64,000 nt of DNA from Toxorhynchites rutilus septentrionalis (GCF_029784135.1 NC_073745.1:239478191-239542190), one strand, 5' to 3'; numbered from the stretch's first letter, positions 31,701 through 44,050 are shown. A program made the numbers and translations. The notes: generated from the letters alone by a model not told the origin.

Positions 31701-34700
31701 AGGGAAATGTTAAACACTATGCTCTTCTCTCCTAATCCCATTTCTTTTCTGCCATCGGACTTAACGGTGTATTTGCGAAGTGACAGGGAAATGTTAAACT
31801 CTATGCTCTTCTCTCCAAATCTCATTTATTTTCTGCCACCGGACTGAGCGGTGTAATTGCGAAGTGGCAGGGAAATGTTAAACTCTATGCTCTTCTCTCC
31901 AAATCCCATTTCTTTTCTGCCACCGGACTGAACGGTGTAATTACGAAGTGACAAGGAAATGGTCTCGCTCACTTACCTCAACATTATGCTCTTCTCTATG
32001 TTAAACTCTATGCTCTTCTCTCCTAATAACATTTCTTTTCTGCTGTCTGACTGAACGGTGTAATTGCGAAATGACAGGGAAATGTTAAACTCTATGCTCT
32101 TCTCTCCAAATCCAATTTCTTTTCTGCCACCGGACTGAACGGTGTAATTGCGAAGTGACAAGGAAATGTTAAACTCTATGCTCTTCTCTCCTAATCCCAT
32201 TTCTTTTCTGCCACCGGACTGAACGGTGTAATTACGAAGTGACAAGGAAATGGTCTCGCTCACTTACCTCAACATTATGCTCTTCTCTATGTTAAACTCT
32301 ACGCTCTTCTCTCCTAATAACATTTCTTTTCTGCTGTCGGACTGAACGCTGTAATTGCGAAATGACAGGGAAATGTTAAACACTATGCTCTTCTCTCCTA
32401 ATCCCATTTCTTTTCTGCCATCGGACTTAACGGTGTATTTGCGAAGTGACAGGGAAATGTTAAACACTATGCTCTTCTCTCCTTATCCCATTTATTTTCT
32501 GCCATCGGACTGAACGGTGTATTTGCGAAGTGACAGGGAAATGTTAAACTCTATGCTCTTCTCTCCAAATCCCATTTCTTTTCTGCCACCGGACTGAACG
32601 GTGTAATTACGAAGTGACAAGGAAATGGTCTCGCTCACTTACCTCAACATTATGCTCTTCTCTATGTTAAACTCTATGCTCTTCTCTCCTAATAACATTT
32701 CTTTTCTGCTGTCGGACTGAACGGTGTAATTGCGAAATGACAGGGAAATGTTAAACACTATGCTCTTCTCTCCTAATCCCATTTATTTTCTGTCATCGGA
32801 CTGAACGGTGTATTTGCGAAGTGACAGGGAAATGTTAAACTCTATGCTCTTCTTTCCAAATCTCATTTATTTTCTGCCACCGGACTGAGCGGTGTAATTG
32901 CGAAGTGGCAGGGAAATGTTAAACTCTATGCTCTTCTCTCCAAATCCCATTTCTTTTCTGCCACCGGACTGAACGGTGTAATTACGAAGTGACAAGGAAA
33001 TGGTCTCGCTCACTTACCTCAACATTATGCTCTTCTCTATGTTAAACTCTATGCTCTTCTCTCCTAATAACATTTCTTTTCTGCTGTCGGACTGAACGGT
33101 GTAATTGCGAAATGACAGGGAAATGTTAAACACTATGCTCTTCTCTCCTTATCCCATTTCTTTTCTGCCATCGGACTTAACGGTGTATTTGCGAAGTGAC
33201 AGGGAAATGTTAAACACTATGCTCTTCTCTCCTAATCCCATTTATTTTCTGCCATCGGACTGAACGGTGTATTTGCGAAGTGACAAGGAAATGTTAAACT
33301 CTATGCTCTTCTCTCCAAATCTCATTTATTTTCTGCCACCGGACTGAGCGGTGTAATTGCGAAGTGGCAGGGAAATGTTAAACTCTATGCTCTTCTTTCC
33401 AAATCCCATTTCTTTTCTGCCACCGGACTGAACGGTGTAATTACGAAGTGACAAGGAAATGGTCTCGCTCACTTACCTCAACATTATGCTCTTCTCTATG
33501 TTAAACTCTATGCTCTTCTCTCCTAATAACATTTCTTTTCTGCTGTCTGACTGAACGGTGTAATTGCGAAATGACAGGGAAATGTTAAACTCTATGCTCT
33601 TCTCTCCAAATCCAATTTCTTTTCTGCCACCGGACTGAACGGTGTAATTGCGAAGTGACAAGGAAATGTTAAACTCTATGCTCTTCTCTCCTAATCCCAT
33701 TTCTTTTCTGCCACCGGACTGAACGGTGTAATTGCGAAATGACAGGGAAATAGTCTCATTCGCTTGTCCCAACACTATGTACTTCTATCCAAATCCCATT
33801 TATTTTCTGCCACCGGATTGAACGGTGTAATTACGAAGTGATAAGGAAATGGTCTCGCTCACTTACCTGAACATTATGCTCTTCTCTCCAAATCCCATTT
33901 CTTTTCTGCCACCCGACTGAACGGTGTAATTGCGAGGTGACAGGGAAATGTTAAACCCACCTAATCCCATTTCTTTTCTGCCACCGGATTGAACGGTGTA
34001 ATTACGAAGTGACAAGGAAATGGTCTTGCTCACTTACCTCAACATTATGCTCTTCTCTATGTTAAACACTATGCTCTTCTCTCCTAATCCCATTTATTTT
34101 CTGCCATCGGACTTAACGGTGTATTTTCGAAGTGACAGGGAAATGTTAAACTCTATGCTCTTCTCTCCAAATCCCATTTATTTTCTGCCACCGGACTGAG
34201 CGGTGTAATTGCGAAATGACAAGGAAATAGTCTCATTCGCTTGTCCCAACACTATGTACTTCTATCCAAATCCCATTTATTTTCTGCCACCCGACTGAAC
34301 GGTGTAATTGCGAAGTGACAAGGAAATGGTCTCGCTCACTTACCTCAACATTATGCTCTTCTCTATGTTAAACTCTATGCTCTTCTCTCCTAATAACATT
34401 TCTTTTCTGCTGTCGGACTGAACGGTGTAATTGCGAAATGACAGGGAAATGTTAAACACTATGCTCTTCTCTCCTAATCCCATTTCTTTTCTGCCATCGG
34501 ACTTAACGGTGTATTTGCGAAGTGACAGGGAAATGTTAAACACTATGCTCTTCTCTCCTAATCCCATTTATTTTCTGCCATCGGACTGAACGGTGTATTT
34601 GCGAAGTGACAAGGAAATGTTAAACTCTATGCTCTTCTCTCCAAATCTCATTTATTTTCTGCCACCGGACTGAGCGGTGTAATTGCGAAGTGGCAGGGAA

Positions 34701-36105
34701 ATGTTAAACTCTATGCTCTTCTTTCCAAATCCCATTTCTTTTCTGCCACCGGACTGAACGGTGTAATTACGAAGTGACAAGGAAATGGTCTCGCTCACTT
34801 ACCTCAACATTATGCTCTTCTCTATGTTAAACTCTATGCTCTTCTCTCCTAATAACATTTCTTTTCTGCTGTCTGACTGAACGGTGTAATTGCGAAATGA
34901 CAGGGAAATGTTAAACTCTATGCTCTTCTCTCCAAATCCAATTTCTTTTCTGCCACCGGACTGAACGGTGTAATTGCGAAGTGACAAGGAAATGTTAAAC
35001 TCTATGCTCTTCTCTCCTAATCCCATTTCTTTTCTGCCACCGGACTGAACGGTGTAATTGCGAAATGACAGGGAAATAGTCTCATTCGCTTGTCCCAACA
35101 CTATGTACTTCTATCCAAATCCCATTTATTTTCTGCCACCGGATTGAACGGTGTAATTACGAAGTGATAAGGAAATGGTCTCGCTCACTTACCTGAACAT
35201 TATGCTCTTCTCTCCAAATCCCATTTCTTTTCTGCCACCCGACTGAACGGTGTAATTGCGAGGTGACAGGGAAATGTTAAACCCACCTAATCCCATTTCT
35301 TTTCTGCCACCGGATTGAACGGTGTAATTACGAAGTGACAAGGAAATGGTCTTGCTCACTTACCTCAACATTATGCTCTTCTCTATGTTAAACACTATGC
35401 TCTTCTCTCCTAATCCCATTTATTTTCTGCCATCGGACTTAACGGTGTATTTGCGAAGTGACAGGGAAATGTTAAACACTATGCTCTTCTCTCCTAATCC
35501 CATTTAATTTCTGCCATCGGACTGAACGGTGTATTTTCGAAGTGACAGGGAAATGTTAAACTCTATGCTCTTCTCTCCAAATCCCATTTATTTTCTGCCA
35601 CCGGACTGAGCGGTGTAATTGCGAAATGACAAGGAAATAGTCTCATTCGCTTGTCCCAACACTATGTACTTCTATCCAAATCCCATTTATTTTATGCCAC
35701 CCGACTGAACGGTGTAATTGCGAAGTGACAGGGAAATGTTAGACCCACCTAATCCCATTTCTTTTCTGCCACCGGATTGAACGGTGTAATTACGAAGTGA
35801 CAAGGAAATGGTCTCGCTCACTTACCTCAACATTATGCTCTTCTCTATGTTAAACACTATGCTCTTCTCTCCTAATCCCATTTATTTTCTGCCATCGGAC
35901 TTAACGGTGTATTTGCGAAGTGACAGGGAAATAGTCTCATTCGCTTGTCCCAACACTATGTACTTCTATCCTAATCCCATTTATTTTCTGCCACCGGACT
36001 GAACGGTGTAATTGGGAAGTGACAGGGAATACCTTAAGCTATATGCTTTTCTCTCCTAATCCCATTTATTCTCTGCCACCGGACTGAACGATGTAATTGC
36101 GAAGT
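28730..36105. repeat. 7.4-kb tandem (satellite-like) array of 84/99-bp units
   Basis: Roughly 80 diverged units of the core TGCTCTTCTCTCC, AATCCCATTTCTTTTCTGCC, ACCGGACTGAACGGTGTAA, GAAGTGACAGGGAAATG. Type A units are 84 bp (ending TTAAACTCTA) and type B units 99 bp (ending GGTCTCGCTCACTTACCTCAA). From 31.1 kb on, a junction between ACCTCAACATTATGCTC and TCTATGTTAAAC recurs at 31141, 31600, 31975, 32266, 32641, 33016, 33475, 34036, 34342, 34801, 35362 and 35824, giving higher-order periods of 291, 375 and 459 that differ by whole 84-bp units. Both unit lengths are multiples of three, so long minus-strand frames stay open (318 codons at 29039-29995) encoding repeats like KEMGFGEKSIEFNISLSLRN. 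No promoter or start context supports a protein. Confidence 0.9.
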
Positions 36106-36313
36106 TAATTTTTAGTGTTCCTAATTGATTCTTAGCCTTAACATTTGACGTTGACTGATCGCTGGCTAGAGTGTCACTCCCCTTTAAACGAAAAACAAAC
36201 ACACTTTTTGAACATTTCATTGGTGGAAAAATTGTTCGGTAAGTTTATTTTGATTAGTATTTTATGTCCGACATCTAGTTTTATTGCTATGATAACAAAA
36301 AATACAGTTTTGA

Positions 36314-36930
36314 CGTAGAACTACGTTTTTCAGGAAGGACCAAATCAAAAAACAGGTCACGTTTTTATGAACTAAAGTTAACGTTAATAACTATTTTCAC
36401 TGTAAACGATTTCTTATGATTTGCATTCCAATCGAATCGGAAATTCTCTAATATTTGTTTGATATGCTACACATTACAATTCGCTAATCTCTAAACGGTT
36501 TAAATTCATGAAAACTGGAAGAACTTCCTTTGTTCCCACAAATTTGTTCTGCCGATTTGTGTGTTAACCCTACTCGTATTTCGAATGCTTATAACTTTCT
36601 TATAACTTAACATTTCTTAACAGATCGGAAAGATGTTTGCACTAATTCAGAGGAAATATTTCTACGCGTCTATCACAATAAATGAAATATTATTTTTCAT
36701 GAGATGAACAATTGAATAACTGTAAAATTTCAAGCGTTTTCTAAGCGCCCTAACCGCCAAGTTTTGATTGGGCCGATTTACGGTTTCCCCAACACAGACT
36801 TCAAAATCGATGTACTTGTGGAAATCCGCTTTGCAAATATATATGCAAGTCGGGGGTATTTTTGTTCCCACCGAAATGTGTTTCCCTATATTTTTTTGTG
36901 TTGTTTACTCTTGTATAGTCGTCGTTTTAC
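36314..36930 (+). mobile_element. Fragment of a GACGTAG-ended element
   Basis: It starts GACGTAGAACTACGT, like the outer end of the histone-derived unit (7701). It shares the following module, including ATTTCTACGCGTCTATCA (compare 7850-7870), CATGAGATGAACAATTGAATA and the TTTTGATTGGGCCG stretch. It then enters a segment related to the 110-bp repeats of 42.9-43.5 kb. The other end was not identified. Confidence 0.45.
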
Positions 36931-37510
36931 GTTTCCGAAAAGTTAGTGAAGATAAGAAAAGAAGGTGCCGCAATCGATAAGGTGTACTGCGGCAATCAGT
37001 GCTTATACAAACAATGTTCAGGACAATGTGGTAACGAAGGAGATAATGCTATTTTTTATCTATAATATATTTTTGAAGTCATAGATTGTTTTGACTCAGG
37101 CTTATATTTATGTAGGTCTTAACTATTTAGACTTGTGTTTAAAAATGATACATGATAACTCTTTATCTTCTTCTGCATGATTGAATAAACAGAAGAAAAG
37201 GGTAGTAATGGTATTTTTGTGTACATATTTGAACAGAATGCGGTACCGAATTGTATCACGTTATGTCATCTAACCCGTTTAAAGGATACAAGTGCATACA
37301 GGAAACGGGTTTTCTAGGGCATCCATTTGATGTATCAAAAATACAGATTTTGTACAATGAAAAACTCAATTTAAATACAATTACTACACACAATCAGAGT
37401 CCTATGTCAAGATCCCGTACGTGCCCCTAGGCTCAGACCCATCAGCTTTTTTTATTTAAATTTATTTAGATTTAAATTTATTTTAGATTAGAAATTTAGA
37501 TTTCTAACGT
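36931..37510. other. No identifiable feature
   Basis: AT-rich sequence without recognisable repeats, frames or RNA genes. Confidence 0.4.
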
Positions 37511-37625
37511 GAACAAATGAACCGTTTGAAGCTAGCGATTGACCAGAAACGTCCAGGAGAGGTGTTGTGTTCCATCAGGACAACGAATGGCCACACAATT
37601 CCGGGACCTTGATTGGGATGTCTTA
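37511..37625 (+). pseudogene. Mariner transposase fossil, catalytic region
   Basis: Frames around 37515-37620 read NRLKLAIDQKRPG, then (one frame over) VVFHQDNEWPH, then LDWDVLMH. This is the order surrounding the second catalytic Asp of mariner transposases (compare VFHQDNARPH in the element at 46592). Two small frameshifts and a deletion of about 10 codons separate the pieces. Confidence 0.65.
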
Positions 37626-37639
37626 ATGCATTTTAATGC

Positions 37640-38950
37640 AAAAATGATTTTTCGGACCATCGGTTAACTTTGAAAATTCAATACTTAAAAACGAAAAATA
37701 TCACATCTCTGATTTTTGAATATGCTATGTGTTTAAAATTTTCAGCTTTCAAGACAAAATATAAAAACATATAGCGTCCTCTAGTCCAATACCACATAAA
37801 CAGCAAAAAACAGATACAATAAATAATTACAAAAACAAATAGCATGTGTTATATTTTTCTAAAGAAGGTTTCAATTTGACATGTTGATCATCTGAATCGG
37901 TGCAGTAGTTCAAAAGTTATGAATTTTCAAAACAAAAGTTATTTTTGGGAAAAAGGCAAAAAAAATGATTTTTCGAACCACCCTAAAATGGAAATGGGTA
38001 CCTTAATGAAAAAATTAAAAATTACAAGTCTAATATTTTGCGATAAAGGACAAATCTATCAATTTTCACGATAATCTGAGAACCACTATATTGGTTTGGC
38101 ATGGAATGTTATACCGTGTTATACCGTAATGTTAATGAATTTTATGAATTTGTTTATAATTTCCAACAACTTTTCCAAATACATTAATGTACAAATATAT
38201 GTTCAGGAGTTACGTTTGAAAATATTCCAAGTTACTACAAAACATAGCGATATGAAAAATCTTTTTTTTATCTTGATACAAACTTTAAACATATTACTCG
38301 TGTTGCAGAATCAAAACACGAACAGCTTTCAAAGTAGAATTGAAATCCCAGCAACACAAATCCACCTCGTTGTTTTAACCGGACATTATGGGTACAAAAG
38401 TCAGGTATCTGTAAGGTACCTACTCAAATTCAAACATCGTGTATGACATCTGGATTCATAATTTGTGGCTAAAATTTATTGTTAACATACAAAAATTTTG
38501 TGTTTCGAAAATTCATAAAAATTCGATGTTCCAAACAATATAGTTTTACCATCATAAACTATTTTTTTGAATTTTCTACATGTCTTGTTTTATGTATGAA
38601 ACAAATTGAAAAAAAAAATACGTATTTTAGATATAGTAAATTATATTCATTTTCGTAAATGAAAAAGTGTAGGGTATAAGTTTAAACATCAATACTCTAT
38701 AACTCTTTCTATGGCACTATTTCGATACGACTCATAGTTTTTTAGGTATAAATTATCAAAGATTTCTCTTACTGAAATCGTTACTATTGAAAAGATACGC
38801 TTGATTAAAAAAAAAACAATTGCTACGGAAAACTCATATTTCCTCTACCCAAACGTACAAAAAAATACAAACTTTCATTCGAATAAAACATACAAGTTTT
38901 AAAAATCTGCATTTTTAGGACAATTTCATTTCGAATTATCCGTGTGTTAT
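37640..38950 (-). repeat. AT-rich repeat DNA including a third GACTCAAGCG-family copy
   Basis: 38430-38950 carries the family landmarks in reverse (CATAATTTGTGGCTAAAA, CACTATTTCGATACGACTCA, TATAAATTATCAAAGATTTC). 38105-38180 repeats the TTATACCGT...CCAACAACTTTTCCAAATAC block found beside the palindrome at 16.6 kb. 37640-38090 is AT-rich with a repeated ATGATTTTTCG motif. Confidence 0.5.
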
Positions 38951-38963
38951 TTGGAAATAATCT

Positions 38964-39234
38964 TCTTCTTCTTATATGGCACTAACGTTCCTAGTGGAAC
39001 TCCGCCGTCTCAACATAGCATTACTTGCGTCATTTTCATTAGTACTTAGTTGAGATTTCTATGCCAAATAACACGCCTTGAATGCATTCTGAGTGGCAAG
39101 CTCTAGAATACGCGTGACCACAATGCAAGTCAGAGGAAATTTCTTTGAAGAAAAATTTCCCCGACCAGAACGGGAATCGAACCCGAACCCCCGGCATGTT
39201 AGGTTTGACGCTAACCACTCGGCCACGGGAGCAC
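38964..39234 (-). mobile_element. tRNA-derived SINE, (GAA)n-tailed family
   Basis: ATTTGGAAATAATCT duplicates flank it exactly (38949-38963 and 39235-39249). On the minus strand it starts GTGCTCCCGTGGCCGAGTGG with A box TGGCCGAGTGG and B box GGTTCGATTCC. It then has a body with CACGCGTATTCTAGAGCTTG and CTCAACTAAGTACTAAT and ends in (AAG)n. The tRNA-like head cannot form a complete acceptor stem, so it is not a tRNA gene. Confidence 0.85.
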
Positions 39235-39349
39235 ATTTGGAAATAATCTATAAAACAAATAATAAGATTTCAAGAAGTTGTGACGGATCCCAGCATTTGA
39301 GCACAAAGAGCCTGAATAATTTGACTAAATAATGTATACTATCAGTCAG

Positions 39350-40460
39350 AAGAGTTTTACTACCGGAGACACATTTTACTCCCTCTGATCACTTTATTAT
39401 ACACCCAGTCTAGGAGAACGCTTATTAGCATGCGTCGCTTTGTCCAAAACCATCATCCAATGACTGGATTGAACACCGCGCACAATGCGCGGGTGGCTGA
39501 CTATAGCACCTAGAACAAGCGGAAGGGTAAAGCTGAAACTGAATGAACATAATCTGGAGAAAAACCGTGGTTAATGACTGTGATGATGATGCTGCTGTTG
39601 CCACTGCTGCAGCGACGACACGCTGTGAGTTCATAACCTAGGAAAAGCGTGTCCAATCCGTACAGTAACTACTACTAGTTATTATATAAAATAGAGCCAC
39701 CGGAAAAGTTCTGGTTCCATTCGAACACCAACTGCCAGATAGTTTGGACGCGTCGCGTTTAGCTTAAATCCCAAACGCGCTTTGTTGTTTAACACTGAAT
39801 GGTGAATGTGATTAATTCAGGTAGATGAAAAGAATATATGTATTTTAAAAGTGGACAAGTGCGGATTGCGGGGGCGGCACGTGCTAGTGGCCTTAGAATT
39901 TGGCAGAAAGGCAAATGAGGGAACTGTGACCCGGAGTTCACCTTGAACAGTCGAAAATCACAGCCCGCAAAAACTAAAAAAATTAGCAAATAAAAAAAAT
40001 TAATCAAAAGCGGGGGCGGCATTGTTTATTGTGGATTTTACCGAGAAATAGTGGGGTCATTGATGCAATCTAACCTCTCCGAATAGGGGGCGATGGTTCA
40101 GTGTGTAAATTCTGTTTTTTCCCTCTCTCTTTCCCTTTTCGGAGTCGGTTAATTGGCAGTTTATGGAAATTTGTTTTATTATTATTTGTAGAGGCAGCAA
40201 AAGTAGAAGAGAAGAACACTTTTTCACGCAGTGCTGGTAGTGATTTTTTTCGCGTTTAAAGTTATTACCTAGTGATCTCATTCCCATCGTAAGCCGTCGA
40301 TTGGGAAGAAAACGGCGCCAAACGTGTTTGTGGTAGAAAAAAGGTGTGATATCGTTTTTTTACGCGTTTCCGCGGAGACGATAATGGCGGCAACGTTTCG
40401 AAAGGTAAGTACTATTGTCAATACTATGGGAAAGATAGTCCCCTCAAGACGGGGTTGAGG
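39350..40460 (+). other. GC-richer unique island, candidate promoter and 5' exon region
   Basis: Contains TATATAA (39683-39689), GC-rich blocks (for example GGGGGCGGCACGTG near 39870) and few repeats, and ends in a plausible coding first exon at 40384. It may be the promoter and 5' UTR of a host gene whose other exons lie beyond long introns. No cap-site evidence can be read directly. Confidence 0.35.
40384..40404 (+). CDS. Candidate first coding exon (7 codons) with splice donor
   Basis: ATG GCG GCA ACG TTT CGA AAG (MAATFRK), in context GATAATGGCG, an acceptable insect start context, then GTAAGTAC at 40405, a perfect 5' splice-site consensus. The open frame would continue only through splicing. 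A minimal first exon joined to a distant second exon is common in mosquito genes with long introns. No matching acceptor exon was recognised downstream, so the product cannot be named. A chance ATG next to a donor is possible. Confidence 0.35.
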
Positions 40461-41480
40461 TCACCGTTATGGGTGGCTAAAAGATGAAGATTGTTTCTGT
40501 CTAATTGTCTGCAAATTGATGCCACTATCTTCAATCGGTGAATTAATCGCCACAACGTTTACCGTAATAATCCATTCCCAGACAGAACAATGTTGGGATT
40601 AAAATGAATCTGTCAGATTAAGAAATTGTTCAGTGTTAAGATTGATTTGATTTAAACTTATGGAACCATGACTCGTAGCTGAAAATGAAGTTCATTATTT
40701 GATTAAAATCTGTACAACAATTCGGATTATTCATATCGAGCTTCTGGTAGAAAAAGATACCCATCACTTGCACCATGCACCTCTCATAGAGAACAGTAGT
40801 TGATTGTTGGAATGAGCCTCTAGCATCGTATCGCATTGCTTTTACTGAACAACCCATAGAAGATTACAACAAACCATTGGCATACATTTACATCGTATGC
40901 AGCAATTCAATCCTCATACGATGTGGTGCTTCTTTGTTCCGAAATTAATTAAATCAACTCGGCCACAACTTTATCTTTCTGTTTCTGGAAGATTTTTCCT
41001 CTCCAGGGACCCGCCACTCGTTTGGTTATGGTTTACGTTCTTTTCCGGAACTCGTCTAGCTAGGAAACTTTTCCCTTTTCGAATGGAATCTCAGCACCAT
41101 GTATGTTTTTTGGGTTATTTCGGGATCATATTTTGTTGTTGATGCCAATGCGGACCAGGTTTGGCTCAATATTCCTGTTCGTAGAAATTCATTTTATGAG
41201 AGGTTGTCCATGAGAAAAGTTGTTAGGAATTACAAATGATGGTACAGTTCCATCATTCTAATTTTCTCAAACCAAGTGAATCGCAAGTTCACAAGCGATG
41301 TTTACACGAAGTATGTTCGGAACGTTCGGATTATACGAATAATTATGGGTAAGAAATTACAATCGTTACTCGTTACCTTTGATTATTTACCAAGTGCGTT
41401 ACAAAAACCCACACTTTGCCGAAATGAAAACAAAGGCTACATGACCATGATTATCGTTTAGGAACACAATTGAGAGCGCT
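40461..41480. other. No confident feature; possible intron
   Basis: No known repeat family recognised. An 81-codon plus-strand frame (40897-41142) has a hydrophobic, Phe-rich sequence but no domain and no splice or start support. Confidence 0.35.
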
Positions 41481-41495
41481 TAAAGTGAAGAAACT

Positions 41496-41766
41496 TAGTG
41501 CACCCGTGGCCGAGTGGTTAGCGTCTCACATTATCATGCCGGATGTTCGGGTTCGATTCCCGTTCTGGCCGGGGGATTTTTCGTCAAAGAAATTTCCTTC
41601 GAGTTGCACTATGATCACGCGTATTCTAGAGCTTGCCCCTCGGAATACATTCAAGGCGTGTTATTCGGCTAAAGAAATCTCAACTAAGTATTACTAAATG
41701 ACGTTAGTTAATGCATACGTTGAGACGGTAAAAGTTCCACAAGGAACGTTAACGCCATTCAAGAAG
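41496..41766 (+). mobile_element. tRNA-derived SINE, (GAA)n-tailed family
   Basis: A 14-bp duplication AAAGTGAAGAAACT flanks it (41482-41495 and 41767-41780). A box TGGCCGAGTGG, B box GGTTCGATTCC, shared body, and a tail ending AAGAAG. The body has more substitutions than the copy at 46138. Confidence 0.85.
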
Positions 41767-41789
41767 AAAGTGAAGAAACTATGGATTTA

Positions 41790-42422
41790 CCAAGACAGTG
41801 CGACATGCAACACCGCTCGTGCCACATTAAATTTAACACGTTGAGTCCCGGATTTTTCTTGCTGCACTTTCCATGCATTTATCAGTGTTGATTGCCGCTC
41901 ACAAAGCCGCTTTTTTGTATAAAAAGAAAAAAATCAGAAATTTGACTAGAAAGCTGTCACATACCGTAAAACATACGAAAATAAAGCATGTTTCAAAAAT
42001 TTCCATATTTTGTAACAGTCAGTCACAACAGATCAACGTTTTTCTAACGAAAACTTCAATTTCAGTCCCTTGGGACTGACACGGGACAAAACGTGTTATT
42101 AGAGAAACGTTTGGCAATTGTCAATTGCTCCCCAAAAACAGTCTATTTCACAGCGTTGGACATCACATTGATATATAGACTCTATTGCTGAAAAAGTGAA
42201 CGAACTTGCAAATTAAAATGACAAAGAATTATCTTTCCAATAAAGCCAAATTCATGCCAATTTAAACATTTTATCTGTATTTCATTTCAATTTCAAATTC
42301 TATGTCCCTTTTATCTACAGTGTTGGAAAGAAAAAAGTAAACAGCATTACGTACTTTTTCATGATTTTTGTTTCGGAAAATTCACTGCAATGTGTATGCA
42401 AATGATTTACAAAAACTATGGA
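41790..42422. other. No identifiable feature
   Basis: AT-rich. Contains a short perfect-looking AACGTTT...AAACGT inversion near 42030-42110 but no recognisable element or gene. Confidence 0.35.
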
Positions 42423-43630
42423 TGGGTTATACCTATGACATAACCGCAAGGGTGACGTAGGGTTGCCGTTGGCTTTGTAATCAATTGTATTTTTTCAATT
42501 ATCTAAAATCCCACCTACAATATAGGTAAAATATAGTCACTGCGCAGAGCTATCCTTTGTGTGTATTGATTAAATTATTAATTAAACTAGTGAATAAATG
42601 AAACTGTTTATGAATTCAATTGCAAACAAATCCAAATTGAATTAATTCATGCATTATGGTAGTAGTTATCGCAGCAAATAGTTATCAACATTTTGCCTAA
42701 TCATCAAAGGGTATGCGTAGAAGTTCAGTGAGCTGGCGACATGAAGGGATATTTTCCAATGCAGTCTTGAATAATCGAGCCATTGCGTTGCATTTGAACC
42801 CGCTTTTGTAGACCGTAATAGCAAAACGAATTTTGGAGTGTAAAAATGATTGGGGGTATAAAAGTATTGCCGACTTGAATGTATTTGCAATACCACTTTT
42901 CCCAACTTCTTGGTTTCGAAATCTGTATTGGAAAAACACATTCCGGTTTGCAAAAATGCAAGCGAGTACAAAAGTACCCGTAGTTTGCATCTATTTTGCA
43001 ATGCAATTTCCCCAGGCTCCATGTTTTTTTTAGAAATCTGTGTTAGGGAAATATTCCAATTTGCAAAAACGCAAACGAGTACAAGAATTCCCGCTGCTCG
43101 TATCTATTTTACAATGCCGATTTCCCCAGACTCCATGATTTTGAAGTCTGTGTTAGGGAAACATTCCGATTTCCAGAAACGCAAGCGAGTACAAAAGTAC
43201 CCGCAGTTTGCATCTATTTTGCAATGCCGATTTCCTCAGACTCCATAGTTTAGGAATCTGTGTTAGGGAAACATTTCGATTTGCAGAAACGCAAGCGAGT
43301 ACAAAAGTAACCGCAGTTTGCATCTATTTTGCAATGCAGATTTTCCCGGGCTCCATGATTTAGAAGTCTGTGCTAGGGAAACATTTCGATTTGCAGAAAC
43401 GCAAACGGGTATAAAAGTAACCACAGTTTGCATCTATTTTGTAATGTCGATTTCCCCAGGCTTCATGATTTTAAGGTCTGTGTTAGGGAAACATCCATAT
43501 ATTCCAGCGATCGTACCTCAATCGTTGCGCAATCACAACTGAGTGGATTTCCGAGCGGCACTCGCTGATATACCGATTGAACTTTGAACTTACACCCCAG
43601 TATAGAAATGAAAGACGTAGTCCTACGTCA
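42423..43630 (+). mobile_element. GACGTAG-ended non-autonomous element with internal 110-bp tandem repeat
   Basis: The left end is GATGGGTTATACCTATGACA then TAACCGCAAGGGTGACGTAG. The right end is CCAGTATAGAAATGAAAGAC then GTAGTCCTACGTC. The right subterminal ACTGAGTGGATTTCCGAGCG and TATACCGATTG blocks recur at 45.14-45.18 kb. No transposase. Confidence 0.6.
42880..43495. repeat. Tandem repeat, about 110-bp period, five to six copies
   Basis: Successive AAGCGAGTACAAAAGTA(C) or AAACGAG positions at 42961, 43074, 43184, 43294 and 43404 give periods of 113, 110, 110 and 110. Each unit contains TTTGCATCTATTTTGCAATG, TTCCCCAG(G/A)CTCCATG and GTCTGTGTTAGGGAAACATT. Single related units occur at about 36780-36890, 43940-43995 and 48375-48440. 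Confidence 0.85.
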
Positions 43631-43769
43631 ACAATATTTAATTATTTACGTATTTCTTACAATCGAAAGGATGTAAACAATCCATAGTTTGTATTCTTTC
43701 TCAAATTTGTATTATCCCAATTCATCTTTGTTTCAAATATCAGTAAATTAGATTAGGAAATAAAACATG

Positions 43770-44050
43770 GGTGGGTTATATCGATGATATAACCGCAAGG
43801 TTGACGTTGGACTACCGTTGGCTTAGTAATCATTTGTTTGTATTGATTAAATTATTGATTGTACGAAACAATTTTCGAATTCAATTGAATTCAACATATT
43901 TACTGTGTAAGTAAAGGGGTTTAAACAAACGCCATGTAATGTAAGGCACCTTGGTTTTGATGGCTGTATTAGGGAACACACTTCGGTGGGAACAATAGAA
44001 CAATGAATGGATGAGTTAATTAGACCGATAATGAAGCCTAACAATTGAAC
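43770..44050 (+). mobile_element. Left-end fragment of a GACGTAG-ended element
   Basis: Starts GGGTGGGTTATATCGATGAT, continues ATAACCGCAAGGTTGACGTTGG and CTACCGTTGGCTTAGTAATC as at 42423, then a single 110-bp-type unit (GCACCTTGGTTTTGATGGC). The right end is missing. Confidence 0.5.

Noticed and set aside
28730..36105. CRISPR-like array
   Set aside because: The units are contiguous and similar over their full length, with no unique spacers, and the context is eukaryotic.
39171..39234. tRNA gene (also the similar heads at 41496 and 46138)
   Set aside because: The polymerase III boxes are good, but no acceptor stem closes and each head is part of a longer SINE with target duplications.
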